Shown in pieces: positions 42,727 through 54,814 of a stretch of 64,000 bases of DNA. The stretch spans positions 372,001-436,000 of the forward strand of contig WHVD01000001.1 in the NCBI GenBank assembly GCA_015178975.1, written 5' to 3'. Below the pieces are notes generated by a model that had not been told where the DNA came from, searched no databases, and was given only the letters and a program-made list of their open reading frames with translations. This DNA is from Hysterangium stoloniferum (taxonomy: Eukaryota > Basidiomycota > Agaricomycetes > Hysterangiales > Hysterangiaceae). The first letter of the stretch is position 1. Each line of letters starts with the position of its first letter. Made by a program: the position numbers and the translations under genes.

Positions 42727-44337
42727 CAGTGGCTCAAAAAACTGTCCCAATGTTTTCTCATTTTTGAAAGGTTGGGTTGGCATGGATTACTGACATAAGC
42801 AGAACATCTAAGTAAATTATCAAAGGTACTGTAGGATCATGGCTTGAAGGTAAGCCTTGGTTCATGTGATTTTAATCAAAACCCATTGAATAATAAATAA
42901 AACAAAACAGCTACTCATTGGGACAGTTTTTTGACCTATGATTATTTTACTTTCTAGTACTTTGTATGCCCCCCTTTTTCCTTTTTAACTGCCCTGATCC
43001 TTCTAGGCATACTTTCTATTAGATATTGGCAGACTTCTGGTTGGATTGCATTCCACTCCTCCACCACTCTCTCCCACAATTCATGTATTCCCTTGGGTGA
43101 TGTGTTATATTTTTGGAGTTGGCATTTGAGGTGTTTCCAAAGATGTTCTATAGGGTTAAGATCAGGGGATTGGGGAGGCCAAGGTAGTACTTGAATTTCC
43201 TTGTCCTCAGACCATTTTGTTGCCTGCTGAGATGTATGTTTAGGATCATTGTCCTGCTGAAAGTAATGGTTGGCCTCCTCCATTTCCAACTTTTCAAAAC
43301 TTTCCACTACTCCCAGCTCCAAAATTTGACAGTATTGTTCAGCATCCATGCTCCCCTGCACTTCTATGAACTTTCCCACCCTATTCCAACCCATACAACC
43401 CCATACCATGAGGTTATTTCCTCCTCCATGTTTGACCATTGGTGTTGTAGTCCTGTCAGACACTGGTTCTCCTCTTTGTTTCCATACATATGACTTTCCA
43501 TCTGACCCAATCCTGTTAATCTTTGTCTCATCTGACCATAACACCCTCTTCCAGTCCTCCACAGTCCAATTTTCATGATATTGGGCAAATTTGAGCCACT
43601 TCTGACAATGAATGGCTTTGAGCAATGGTCACTTTTGCTTTGTTGCAGAGTAAAAACCATTCTCCTTCAGTATATTTCTGACTGTTTGGGGAGTGACAGG
43701 GTTGGAGATGATAGAATCAATGAATTGGGTAGCCTGAACTGCATTATCAAGCTGTCCAGAGCTAATTTGATGGATTATTGACTGTTTGTCACAACTAGAA
43801 AGCTTGGAAGGACGACCCCCAGGATTGTTCTCCTTGTTCCCATCCACTTCCCTACTAGTCCTATTCACAGTACTCTTGCCTAGACCAGTTCTTTCCTGGA
43901 TTTGGTGATAGGAATAGCCTTCATTGAGGAGAAAGACAATAGAAGAGCATTGAGCAGCAGAAATAGATCTCATGATGGTGGTAAGAAGTCAGGATGTAGT
44001 TGAACCACTTTAAACCTGTCAAACAAATACAAATAAAGTCATGTGACATGTTTTATTGTCCCCACAGCCTCCCTCTGCCTTGTACTGGTGTATAACAGTA
44101 GGAACACAGGTCAAAAAATAACAGGTCAAAAAACTGTCCCAATGAGTAGCTGTATTGTTTTATTTATTTATTATTTAATGGGTTTTGATTCAAATCACAT
44201 GAACCAAGGCTTACCTTTAAGCCATGATCCTATAGTACCTTTGATAATTTACTTAGATTTTCTGCTTATGTCAGTGGTCCATACTAAACTAATCTTTCAA
44301 AAATGAGAAAACATTGGGACAGTTTTTTGAGCCACTG
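42727..44337 (-). mobile_element. Tc1/mariner element, copy II, with ~212-bp composite inverted repeats
   Basis: Flanked by TA at 42725-42726 and 44338-44339. Inverted repeats 42727-42938 and about 44122-44337 begin CAGTGGCTCAAAAAACTG. Each repeat also carries, at its inner end, an inverted copy of the outer motif (CATTGGGACAGTTTTTTGAC at 42918). The element lies in the 5' LTR of Gypsy-3. The two ends agree at roughly 90 percent by eye. Confidence 0.9.
42954..43973 (-). pseudogene. Tc1/mariner transposase of copy II, one in-frame TGA
   Basis: Reads on the minus strand from MRSISAAQCSSIVFLLNEGY at 43973 to GGHTKY at 42954, in a single frame apart from one TGA (43631-43629) after FYSATKQK. N-terminal helix-turn-helix region (YSYHQIQERTGLGKSTVNR), a second DNA-binding half with GGRPSKLSSCDKQ, then DDE_3: D in WSDETKINRIGS, GGGNNLMVWGCMGW, D in YFQQDNDPKHTS, E in SPDLNPIEHLW (34 residues after the second D). 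Total about 339 codons, the usual length. All three catalytic residues are present. The TGA is the only visible fault, and copy I has the same one. Confidence 0.88.
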
Positions 44338-44377
44338 TAATTTAGTCTATATAATCTAGCTACTATCTGTACTTACA

Positions 44378-44594
44378 ATCTGATCAGAAAATCAACTTAA
44401 CTTCAACTTAGTATCTGCCTCAATGTATTGTAGAACCCACAGGTTTCCTGTCCACTCCTGTCTGAAGTTGGACAATGTGATCTTGTGAGGGTTCAGCACA
44501 TAAGCTGAAGCCAAGTCCTTCCCTGGAATTTCTGTGGGTTTCCCCCAGAGACCCATCTGTGAGCCCTGCACTTAACAGTATTTTCTGATCAGAT
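44378..44594 (+). promoter_or_regulatory. Self-priming pair of Gypsy-3: LTR segment and internal primer site
   Basis: 44378-44392 in the LTR and 44580-44594 just inside the element are perfect 15-nt complements. A TATATAA box at 44348-44354 lies about 30 bp before the first segment, so transcription would begin near it. This is the layout used by Tf1/sushi-type chromoviruses, which prime reverse transcription with the start of their own RNA. Confidence 0.55.
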
Positions 44595-46917
44595 CTCACA
44601 GATTGTCTCAATCATGCCTCCAAGAAAGAAACCATCTGAACAACTGGAGCCCTCTACACTCTGGTCACCACTTATTTTGTACACCACCCATACATCCAGA
44701 AACAACCCAGACACCATGGATGAATCCCATTTCAAAGAAGTACCAGAAAATCTGGATAACTCTGAGCACAAGGAGTCTGCTGCCCCTGACAAGGGTAAAG
44801 GTGTTGAAAACCCCCCACCTACAGAACAAATGCATCTTGAAGATCCCACTTTTGAATCATTAGCAGGTACTATAAATGAATTTATAACTCACCTGCTTGA
44901 AGAATGAAAGAAGAAGGAGCAGGAACCTCTGCAGTCAAAAGTCAATCCTCCAGAACCCTTCACAGGTTCCAACTCCAACAAACTGCCCGCCTTCCTCATG
45001 CAGTGTCACTTTACCTTCCACAATTGACTCACTGCATTCTCCATGGACTCCTGAAAAGTCAACTGTGCACTCTCTTATCTCTCAGGATCCACATTGAAAT
45101 GGTTTGAACTAGATTTTAGTGGACTTGTTGAGGAAGAGTGGACCTGGCTTGATGATTGGAATGCATTTGTTGAAGAATTGGAAACAAATTTTGTCCCATC
45201 TAACACAACCAGAGAAGCTGAGAATAGCCTCACTAATCTTCATGTGAAGGACACCCAGTGCATCACAGACTATATTGTCCAATTCAATAATCTTGCAGCA
45301 TGTTGTCAATGGGGCAATTCCACACTCCACCCTCAGTTTTACTCTGGTTTGCCTTCCCACCTCAAGAATGAAGTCTTGAAAGGAGAGGACAGCAAACTGA
45401 CAGTTTCCCAGATGCACCTCAAAGCTCAAAATGTAGATGCACACTATTGGGAATGTCAAGTGGAAGTTGCCTGTGAGACACCTATGGACAAATCCAATAA
45501 GTCCACGGCAAACAAAACCAACAACAACAACCCATCTACCAGTAATTTGAACTATGCACAATCTGATCAGAAGAATGACAAGAATTCCTCCTCCTCCAAC
45601 AACAACAACTCTGAAAAAGGTCAGCAAACTGGAAAGTCTGCCAGAAAGCCCAACCTTACAGGAAAACTCTGACTGATGGCAAACTGACCCCACAAGAAAG
45701 ACAGCATCATATGGACAATAACCTCTGTCTTTTGTGTGGAAAACCTGGTCATCATGTCCTAGAATGCCTGGTAGTGAAAGCCAACTCTGCCAAGGGTCAT
45801 GCAGCCAATACTTTCTCCACAGAATCCCTGTTGAAGGAAAAACCAGCTTCTGATCCAAAAAAGGTTAAGCAACCCTCCAGACTCCACACAGGCTGAAGGT
45901 TGCATTACCTCTCCATGCATTCATGAGTTCACTCATCTTAACACATCCACTCTTTTGAACTCTGACTCATTATTTGTAAAACTTACTTCTGATATGACCC
46001 TGAACTCTTTTTTTTGTGTGCTTCTAGACTCTGGCTTGACCCATTGTTTTGTAGATAATTGAATTCACTTGAAAATACTTGTCAACCTATTCAATAAACC
46101 TGGTTGGACTCTGACTGTTTGATGGTACAAGCAATTCAGTTATCACCCAAGCTTGTGACCTACCTATCCAGTTTCCATGTAGAAGGTCTCAGATGGTCAC
46201 TTTCTATGTGACACAGTTGGACTCAAGTTGCTCAGTCATCCTAGGACACAACTGGCTAACCTGACACAATCTGTTGATTGGCTGGGTGTCAGGCAGTGTT
46301 ACTGTATCATCCCCAGCCATTTCAGCACCTGTGGCCTCTATGGCATCATTGGCTTCCATGGAACCAATGGTAATCCCATCCATTTCCCTCATTATTGCAG
46401 CAGCTTTTATTAGGGTGACAAAATTGGACAGATCCCAGGTATTCACAATCAACTTGAAAGTTGATGAAGCAACTGGATGGTTTGCAACTCTGGAATCCAA
46501 GCACATTGCAGAGCTAGAGGGCATCCCAGAGAAATATCATGACTTCACAGATGTTTTTAGTAAGTGAAAAGCTGACTGGCTCCCACCCCACAGACAGTAT
46601 GACTTAAAGAAATTGATCTTGAAGATGGGGCCCAGCCACCCCTTGGATATATTTACCTGCTGTCCTCTATGGAACTTTCTGCAATCCAGGATTTCCTAGA
46701 TGAACATTTGTCCATATGTTTTATCTGGCCATCAAAGTCTCCTTTAGAGGACCTGTTCTTTTTGTCAGGAAAAAGGACAGATCCCTTAGACTATGTGTTG
46801 ATTTCTGCAGACTCAATGCCATCATACAGAAAGATACATAAGTATCTCCTCACTTATTTCCAATCTACTCAATGCTCTGCAGAATGCCCAGATCTATACC
46901 AAGATAGACCTCAAACA

Positions 46918-49203
46918 TATTAGAATCTATTCATAAGGTTGCAAGCCATTGACAATCTTATTTTGTTTCATTGTTTTTACAATACACACTTTTGTAGTTA
47001 TACAAATACACTTGGCTGTTTTATACTCTACAGTAGCTTAGTCATATGTAAAAACCTTGTCTGTTTTCATTATATCATCAACATCTAACAGGTTATGGGC
47101 CCCACTTCATTGCTTTAAAAAGTTGCATTAATACTATCTCATTATCTTATGTCTAACATCAATGCCTTACTTGCAAGTGTTCTGAAACTCTCAGGTGATA
47201 ATTACCACAAATGGAAATTTTCACTGTCAATGGTTCTGCAGTGTTCTGGATCTTGGAGTGTTGTGAGTAGTGGAACAAAGCCACCTAAAGATGAGAGTAG
47301 CAAGGAGTATTTGGAATGGGAAAAGTATTTGGAGGATGGTTACTGTTAAGGTGCATACATGGAGGGTTTCCAGAGAAACCTGCAGGAAAGCTGGTAGGAC
47401 TTGGCTTCAGCTTATAGGCTGCGCCCTTGTGAGATCATCTTGTCCAATTTCAAATGGGCGGATGGGAATCCTGGGGAGTCCAGGCGGGGTTTGTGGGTCA
47501 AGAGGTCGGGGAGTTGAGATAGATAAGTTGGAGGTCGAGTGATAGATGTGTCAGAGCCCACAGGCTCTGACGAGTAAAAGCGGTGTGTTTCAAAGAGGAG
47601 AATAGAGTGGAAAATGTACTAAGATTACTGGGGAGAATCTAAGCTGATTTTCTGACTGGATTGTATGTACAACATCTGCCAGACTATATAGACTGTGGAA
47701 TGAATAACATACCAAATCCAGTAATGAAAACTAAACTAGCAAACATAAAACAAGATAAATAAACACCAAACTTGGTGTTAGGAATGGGACAGAACAGAGG
47801 GGAGTCTGAATCATGACAGGTCATAAAACCATAATGGGAATGCAGCAGGAACAGAGTCCGAATTGTGACAGGTCATTTGACTATAACGGGAATGGGGCTC
47901 AGTTAGAGGGCTGATGGGTTTTCCAAGCGGGGTCTGGTGACTGATGCATGGGATAGGGTCAGAGATAGACAGGGATGGAGTCTGGCAGGTATTCCAGTGA
48001 CTGATACATGAAGTAACGAAGGTTGAGCATGGACAGGTCTGATGTACAGAGTCTGGCAGGTATTCTGGTAAACTGATAATTGGTGTGTATAGGGTGCAGG
48101 TGTGTATAAGTTAGTGCCCGGAGTCTGGTGGGAATTCTGGTTGTAACAGTTACACAGCAATTGGGCTTACAATTGAAACAAGTCAACAATTGTATATTTG
48201 GGATTGTACTACTGGACCTGAGGCATGGAAAGCACTTGCAAAACTTTACCAGGCAAATAATCGGACCAACTGGATCTCATTGAAATGGCAGCTGTATACA
48301 TACCATCACAATGTTGAAAAACTGGTCATGGAATATGTACACAGGATTCTGACTCTTGCTTTGCAACTTTGAGCAATTGGAGTCAAATTACATGAGGAGG
48401 ATGTGCTGGATGTCCTTATCTATTGTTTAGCTCCAGAGTTTAGTGCAGTTTCAACCACTCTCATACAGTGAGTAGGATTATTTACTGTTGAGGATATTTC
48501 CACAGCACTGGTGGAAGAGGAGAGCCATTTGAAGGGCCAGAAGGACACTAATGATCAGTTTGCCCTGAAAGCAAAAACAGACTCACCAATTGTGAAATGG
48601 CTGAGAAACTGCTATAGATGCAATGGTGAAGGTCATATCATGCATTTTTGTCCCACACTGAAGCTGGTTGATTCATCAACGAGTGGATCACCTACTGAAA
48701 ACCTGGAGGCTCTCACTGCAAGCACAGGGGAGAGTGTTTTTATTTTGTGTGTCTAATATTGTTGCATGGACTAGGAGTCATGAGCAGGGCTCCAAGGTCC
48801 AGCATTTTTATTCTGGGAGGTTGGGGGAATGCATACTAGGAGGAAGTGAGGCTCCAAGGTTCAATTCAATGCCAAAATTACCAGACAATTTTTGCATCTA
48901 GTGGGCGCAGCATATTTTCAAGTTTCAGATGAATATTGCATCTAGTGGGCACAGCAGATTTTTTGTTTTCAATTTTTGGACAGATTTTGTGTCAAGTGGG
49001 TGCACTTTCAATGACAAGCAAAGTGGGCATGTTAGAATCTATTCATAAGGTTGCAAGCCATTGACAATCTTATTTTGTTTCATTGTTTTTACAATATGCA
49101 CTTTCATAGTTTATACAAATATGCTTGGCTATTTTGTACTTTACAGTAGCTTAGTCATATGTAAAAACCTTGTCCATTTTCATTATACTACCAACATCTA
49201 ACA
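46918..49203 (+). mobile_element. Gag-only Copia element (TR-GAG-like), with a nested LTR
   Basis: 173-bp LTRs at 46918-47090 and 49031-49203, duplication aaaca (46913-46917 and 49204-49208), inside Gypsy-3. Own length without the nested LTR is about 1.48 kb. It encodes only a Copia-type gag: start at 47149 (KLSGDNYHKWKFSLSMVLQ), resuming after the nested LTR at 48149 (TGPEAWKALAKLYQ), with a zinc knuckle C-x2-C-x4-H-x4-C (CYRCNGEGHIMHFC) near 48613. There is no protease, integrase or reverse transcriptase. Between knuckle and right LTR a phrase TTGCATCTAGTGGGC(G/A)CAGCA recurs (about 48890 and 48935). Broken; would need proteins from elsewhere. Confidence 0.8.
47344..48148 (+). mobile_element. 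Solo LTR, Gypsy family A (805 bp)
   Basis: TGTTAAGGTGCATAC to GTTGTAACA, duplication gttac (47339-47343 and 48149-48153), inside the gag-only Copia element. Confidence 0.9.
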
Positions 49204-51231
49204 AAACATGCCTACCACTTGGTCTGGATTGCTGAGGGAGATGGAAAACCACATTCATGTGGTATGGAGCTTTTGAATGGTTGGTGATGCCCTTCAGGCT
49301 AACCAACACTCGGTCTGTTTTTCAATGTTTTATTAATGATATTTCTCCCACTCATTGTTAAAGTGGATGCCTCAGACTATGCTTTGGAAGCCATTTTGTC
49401 TATCCAGGACTCTGATGGAGAAATTCACCCAGTCACTTTTCTCTCCCAGACTTTTACTGGGCCAGAGCTCAATTACAACATCCATGATAAAGAACTTCTC
49501 GCAATCTTTGACACCTTCAAAGCATGGAGACACTATTTGGAGGGCATGGGAATTCCAGTTGACATCGTTACAGATCACAAAAACCTGGAATATTTTTTGA
49601 CCATGAAACTTTTGACCTGCCAGCAAGCCTGGTGGTCTGAATATCTATCTGCCTTTAATAAGATCATCTATTTTTGACCTGGCCACCTTGGCGGAAAACC
49701 TGACACTTTGACTAGACAATGGGACATCTATCCCAAAGAGGGGGGAGTAATGACTATGCCACAGTAAACCTGCACAACTTGAAACCAATATTCATGATTT
49801 CACAACTTACCACATCAATCTGTGCTACTTACCTCATTCATCCAGTCATGCATGGAATTATCATTATGGATATTGAGAAATTACATCAAGATATTCTATC
49901 AATAATTCCACTAGACCTGGTAACCAAGGCACATCTTGATAACCCTGTGGACCCCAGTCAACCCCAGTGGTCCTCTAGACTAGCATGGTTTCATTAGACT
50001 TGACAATCACATATATGTAGTGGACTCTGACAGCCTCTTCCTCAGAATCCTCCAGTATAGACATGATCAACCACTCTCAGGACATTTTGGGCTCAATAAG
50101 ACTCTATCAATGTTACACAGAGAGTATACTTGGCCTGGATCTGAGATTTCATTAAGCATTATTGTAAATCTTGCATCACTTGTTTACACTCCAAATCACA
50201 GTGTCACAAGCCATATAGCCTTCTGAAGCAACTCCTGGTACCAGAATACCCATGGATTTCATTGAACACCTACTGGATTCCAAAGGCTTTTCCACAATCC
50301 TAGTCATCATTGACAGATTCTCCAAGCAAGGTATTTCCATCCCCACACATGATACCATTACATCCATGCAGTTAGTGGAACTTTTCATTATCCACATATT
50401 TTCCAAGCACAGAGTCCTGTCCCATGTAACTTCTGATTGAGGTTCCAAGTTTGTATCTCACTTCTTTAGATCCCTTGGAAAATCCTTGGATATGAAGTTC
50501 TATTTTACATCTGGATACCACCCAGAAGGTGATGGACAAACTAAGCATGTCAATCAAACACTGGAACAATATCTTCATGTATATTGTAACTATCAACAGG
50601 ACAATTGGAAATCCCTGTTACCCCTTGCAGAATTTGCATACAACAATGCACCCTCTGCCACTACTGGCATTTCCCCTTTCTTTGCAAATAAAGATTATAA
50701 TCCCAATATCATGGTACACCCAGAATGGAACCTTGCCTCAGCTTGTGCTCAAGAGTTTGTCATGGACCTTGATGAACTCCATCAAGAACTCCAGAAAGCG
50801 ATAACATCTGCCCAAGAATAATATCAATGTTCAGTGGACTGAAACCAGATTCTGCCACCTAACTTTAACATTGGTGACCATGTTTGTTAAAGCTCAATTC
50901 TTCTGGACTACCCATCCATCTAAACAACTTGCTGAAAAGTATTTAGGCCCATTTGAAATTATAGCACAAGATTGCTCTGTATCATGGACCTTGCAGCTCT
51001 CAGATAAGCATGCACACAGTACACCTGGTATTTCATGTCTCTATGTTAGAACTATGTACTGCTAACACCATCCCAGACCACATGCAACCTCCACCCCCAG
51101 GGGTCATTATAGACAGAGAACCAGAGTTTAAAATCTCACAAATTTTAGACTCAAAAATAGATAATCATTGATGCACTTGTAAACTGCTTTACCTGGTCAA
51201 GTGGGTGGGTTACAAAGGCACTGATGAAGAA

Positions 51232-53076
51232 ACAGCTACAAAATGACTCCAACTCTGTGTTATCCAATCAGAATCACTGGAACTATAAATTTTCAAAAAC
51301 ATGAGTACACTTAGACACTTTTTTAAGCATGCTATTTTCATATACAAATCAATATAATACAAGCTCTATATGCCCTAATATAACATTAATATTAGTTATC
51401 ATAGATACCTATGACATCATTATTATTCAATCAGTATAAAAAGTGGTTGAATTCATGTCCCATCAATTACTTAGCCCCAATGAAGCCTGTCTCCACTGCT
51501 ATACATGAGAGCATCATTTCCTTCCTCTCCTCTGGCTATTCTACCAGGCAAATTGCCAAAAAACTTGGTATTAGCAAGAGTATGGCCTCCAATGTTTGTG
51601 AAATATATGACTTTGACAAGGAGAACATCAAATATGGTCATCCCAAGAAGCTATCAGCTGTTGATCAATGAGCCATACTCACCTTGGTCAGGGCTGGCAA
51701 GGCTCATATTGCTGCATTTTGTGTCTATAACATGCCCTGAGAAGTCAAGGAATGGGTCATAAGTGGTCCTCCAAAGCCACCATATTTTTCCTCCTCTACC
51801 AACACTGCTCATCAAACAGAACAAGTTTTATCTTCCACCATTGTTAATTAATATTCATACAGGTCTTCACCACCATCATCTCCTTCTTCCAATCCCTCTG
51901 AAGTTCTTAGTAAGATTTGATTATTTTTTCTGGTGGGAGTTATTACTTAGATATGTGTCTCATCAGGTGGGAGTGTTAGATTTAGTGACTTGGCACATTA
52001 ACTACTGCTGTTGCAGCTGCCAAAGACACCAACACGATCCTCCAGGACCCTGTGTCTGTACAAACCATCAGAAATACACTCCAGCAGGAGGGTTACAAGT
52101 TCTATGCAAAGAAGAAACAGCCTTTTCTCTCTTCCAGGCACCATAAAGCCAGATTGGCTTTTGCTGAGAAGCACCAAAATTGGACAGTGGAGGACTGGAA
52201 GTGAGTTGTCTGGTTAGATGAGACCAAGATCAATAGATTTGGTTCAGATTGATGTCAAATTTGGAGGAGGTAGTATCATGGTTTGGGGTTGCATAGGGTT
52301 GAATGGGCCTGGAATTCTTTGTGAGGTTGAGGGAAAGATGGATGCCAAACAGTATATGAGCATTTTGGAGGATAGTCTTTTGGGAAGGATTGGCAAATTG
52401 GAAATTATGGAAGGAGAATTAATATTCCAACAGGACAATGATTCCAAGCATACCTCAAAACTTGCTCTGAAATGGTTTGAAGACCAAAATATCACTGAAG
52501 AAGATTGTCAGGGACTCATAGAAAGTATGCCCAGATGGTTGCAAACTGTAATTAGGGCCAAAGGAGGCAATACAAAGCACTGAGCTGTTGTTTTGTTGAA
52601 ATAAGATCTTAAAGCTTGTGAATCTCAAGCAATAATGATTATGATTCCATTTGACCCTCTGTGTCTCATAGGAGGCAAACAGATAGTGTAAGTACAAGAA
52701 ATCTATACTAGTTATATATGTATGCCTTGAGAACAATAGACATATGGCAACAAAGGGTTAAGCCAAACTCAAAAGAACAATAGGGTGGCAAATTGCTGGT
52801 GTGGCACCTTGTGCATGCTCACACAGGCCTATATTCTAACATGTTTTGTATTTAAAAAATGATGCTCAAAAAAGTGTCCAAGTGTGCTCACATTTTCAAA
52901 AATTTATAGTTCCACCAATTCTAATTGGACTAGAACAGAGTTGGAGTCATTTTGTAGCTGAGATATTAAAGTTCAATTCCTGCCATTACATAATAATTAT
53001 AGATTGCCCTGTGTGATTTGCTATTGGATTTTCTGTGAAAAAATCTGAAACATTTGGACACTTTTTTGAGCCATTG
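51232..53076 (+). mobile_element. Tc1/mariner element, copy III (different subfamily), decayed
   Basis: Right inverted repeat 52866-53076 (211 bp, outer end GAGCCATTG followed by TA); left repeat survives as 51232-51332, complementary to 52866-52965. Transposase traces on the plus strand: MKPVSTAIHESIISFLSSGY (51481; helix-turn-helix with SGYSTRQIAKKLGISKSMAS), then past a poorly readable part TVEDWK and DETKINRFGSD (about 52180-52250), GGGSIMVWGCIGLNGPG (52263) and FQQDNDSKHTS (about 52428). The stretch that should hold the third catalytic residue (SPDLNPIEHLW) is deleted: KWFEDQNI jumps to TEEDCQGLIESMP. Several frame changes. Dead. Confidence 0.82.
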
Positions 53077-53078
53077 TA

Positions 53079-53690
53079 TCTACCCTAGGAATCTCCATAA
53101 TTACTTCAATGTGTGCACCCATATAGTTCTGCATATCATGTTCTGCATATGTACCCAAGGGATCTCAAGAGTCATCTCTGTGTGAACACCCCTACAATCT
53201 ACATATCATATGCTGTGTATCAACCCTAAGGATCTCAACAATCACCCCTGCGTGAACACCTCTGAAACCTGCATGCATGCACTGGGTATCTAAACCTAGG
53301 AATCTCAAAAATCAATTCTTGTGAGCACCCCTATATTCTGAAATCATGTGCTGTGGGTCTTTCCCAGGATCTCAAGAATCACTTCAGTGTGACTTAGCCC
53401 CACAATCTGCATATCACATACTGTGTATCTACCCTGCACTTTCAATAATTGTCACTTTGTGATCACATCCATTCCTGCATAACATGCATTATGTATCTAC
53501 CCTAGGCATCTGAAGAATCACCTCAATGTAGGCACCATATAATCTGTATCTTATGTTCTGTGTATGTACCCTAAGAATATAAGAATTCCCTCTGTATGAA
53601 CACCCCAATGATCTGCATATCACATACTGTGTATCTACCCTATGAATCTCAAAAATCACCTCTGTGTGAGCATTCCTACATACTAACCCA
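53079..53690. repeat. Minisatellite, about 8.6 copies of a ~70-bp unit
   Basis: Degenerate tandem units with the core TACCCTA(G/A)GAATCTCAA, AATCACCTCTGTGTGA, CACCCCTA and CTGCATATCA. Unit starts lie about 69-70 bp apart. It directly follows the TA of Tc1 copy III and ends next to the first host exon on the right. Confidence 0.85.
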
Positions 53691-53847
53691 TGTCCATCAG
53701 TTAATACACAGAATCTTAAGATGCCATATTAACATGTAGTACTCCTCTCCCTCAACAGACAGTGATACCACCCTATGGTACTCTGTTGCACTATCGGACT
53801 TACTTGTCCTCAATTCTTGGCCTCGGCGCTGGCTCCTGCGCTCAAAT

Positions 53848-54252
53848 ATGAAGGGACTGTCTGGGAAGAGGAAGAAGGACATTGACGATAAGTATGCTCC
53901 ACCACCCTCATCCCATCTGTATCCTTCACTACAATGCGATCCCCCAATGCTGAACCGCACTCAAGTGCGGCGTTGTCCCTACTAACTATACCTTGGAACT
54001 CTCAAACCCCAATATTGGATTCTATTAGAGACACGCTTAGACAACCAGGTTTATTGGCCCCTGACTGCACGGCGTATTCATCTCCAGACAATCCTACATC
54101 TGCAACCAGCCATGCCCCAAACCGGCCCTCTTCCCATGATAGAACCTCCACTGCGGCCGGCCCCAATACACACAAGGGATCGACAGTGCGCTGGTTCGCC
54201 AATTGCGTCACCAAAACGGGACAGTTTTCATTGCCCTTCACTTCTTACATAA
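53848..54252 (+). CDS. Small two-exon host gene (unrecognised)
   Basis: Exons 53848-53964 and 54031-54252 with an intron carrying a perfect TACTAAC branch point; 112 residues. Begins MKGLSGKRKKDIDDKYAPPP and ends in a proline-rich part with MIEPPLRPAP and FHCPSLLT. The frame is open upstream to 53740 behind an acceptor-like CCCTCAACAG (53751-53760), so the true gene may begin farther left and have been cut by the minisatellite and transposons. The basic-proline character suggests a disordered protein. No family recognised. The alternative single-exon frame at 53934-54275 has no supporting signal. Confidence 0.42.
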
Positions 54253-54814
54253 CATATACAGTGATCTGCATATAATTAGATTGTTGCAAACAATGGTAAG
54301 TAGCCTGGTGTAAGCGCCAAAGCTTCTCGTATCTTACAGGCGGGTGGATAAAGAAAAAGAATGTTCTATAACCGGGTTAGGTACTATTAATCTACGTGAC
54401 ATATATTATGACATTGTCTATTGAACTGAATTTTGAAATGTCGCCACTTATAATCACTCTGGCCGGCCACCAATTATGCACGAAAAAGAGATGCGAGGGT
54501 TCTGTCCATGTCCACACATCATCAACCTTTTCTCAAAGACATTGTCCATATAATGATCTTTCGCATTTCCATGCTAATACTATGTCATGGTGATGACCAG
54601 TAAATTCATCAATTCACTGGTAATTATTCTCGTTGGCCTGTCGCGTGCTTCTCTGCCTGTGGACCCACTTTATCACATATGAAAGAAGTAACAAACTGGA
54701 GCATAAAATTCACAGAAATGAATACAGTAGACTCATTATCGACCCATACATTCAAAGGTTGAAATGGCGTCAGGGCACAGACTCCCATATAGACTTTGAG
54801 CATAGCTAATCCGA
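54253..54814. other. Intergenic, possible spliced tail
   Basis: An intron-like stretch (GTAAGTAGCC to TCTTACAG, 54296-54339) could belong to the preceding gene's 3'UTR. Otherwise nothing assigned. Confidence 0.35.

Larger units (their letters stand above)
42484..51231 (+). mobile_element. Gypsy-3: Ty3/Gypsy chromovirus related to Gypsy-1, 3' end lost
   Basis: 5' LTR 42484-44577 (about 480 bp of own sequence, split by Tc1 copy II), internal part from 44578. Parts: gag 44614-45670 (SALRETL-type capsid region), zinc knuckle 45716-45775 (LCLLCGKPGHHVLECL), protease about 46010-46130, start of reverse transcriptase 46670-46917, then after the inserted Copia element RT/RNase H 49204-49680 and integrase 49860-50820, ending inside the chromodomain at about 51231, where a Tc1 inverted repeat begins. 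No 3' LTR remains. It inserted into the end of Tc1 copy I. Many breaks. Confidence 0.82.

Noticed and set aside
43629-43631. An intron removing the shared TGA of the Tc1 transposase
   Set aside because: No donor and acceptor pair around the stop keeps the frame and the conserved residues on both sides.
51763-52217. Two frames as separate proteins in Tc1 copy III
   Set aside because: They are frame-shifted pieces over one decayed transposase, whose residues appear in a third frame.
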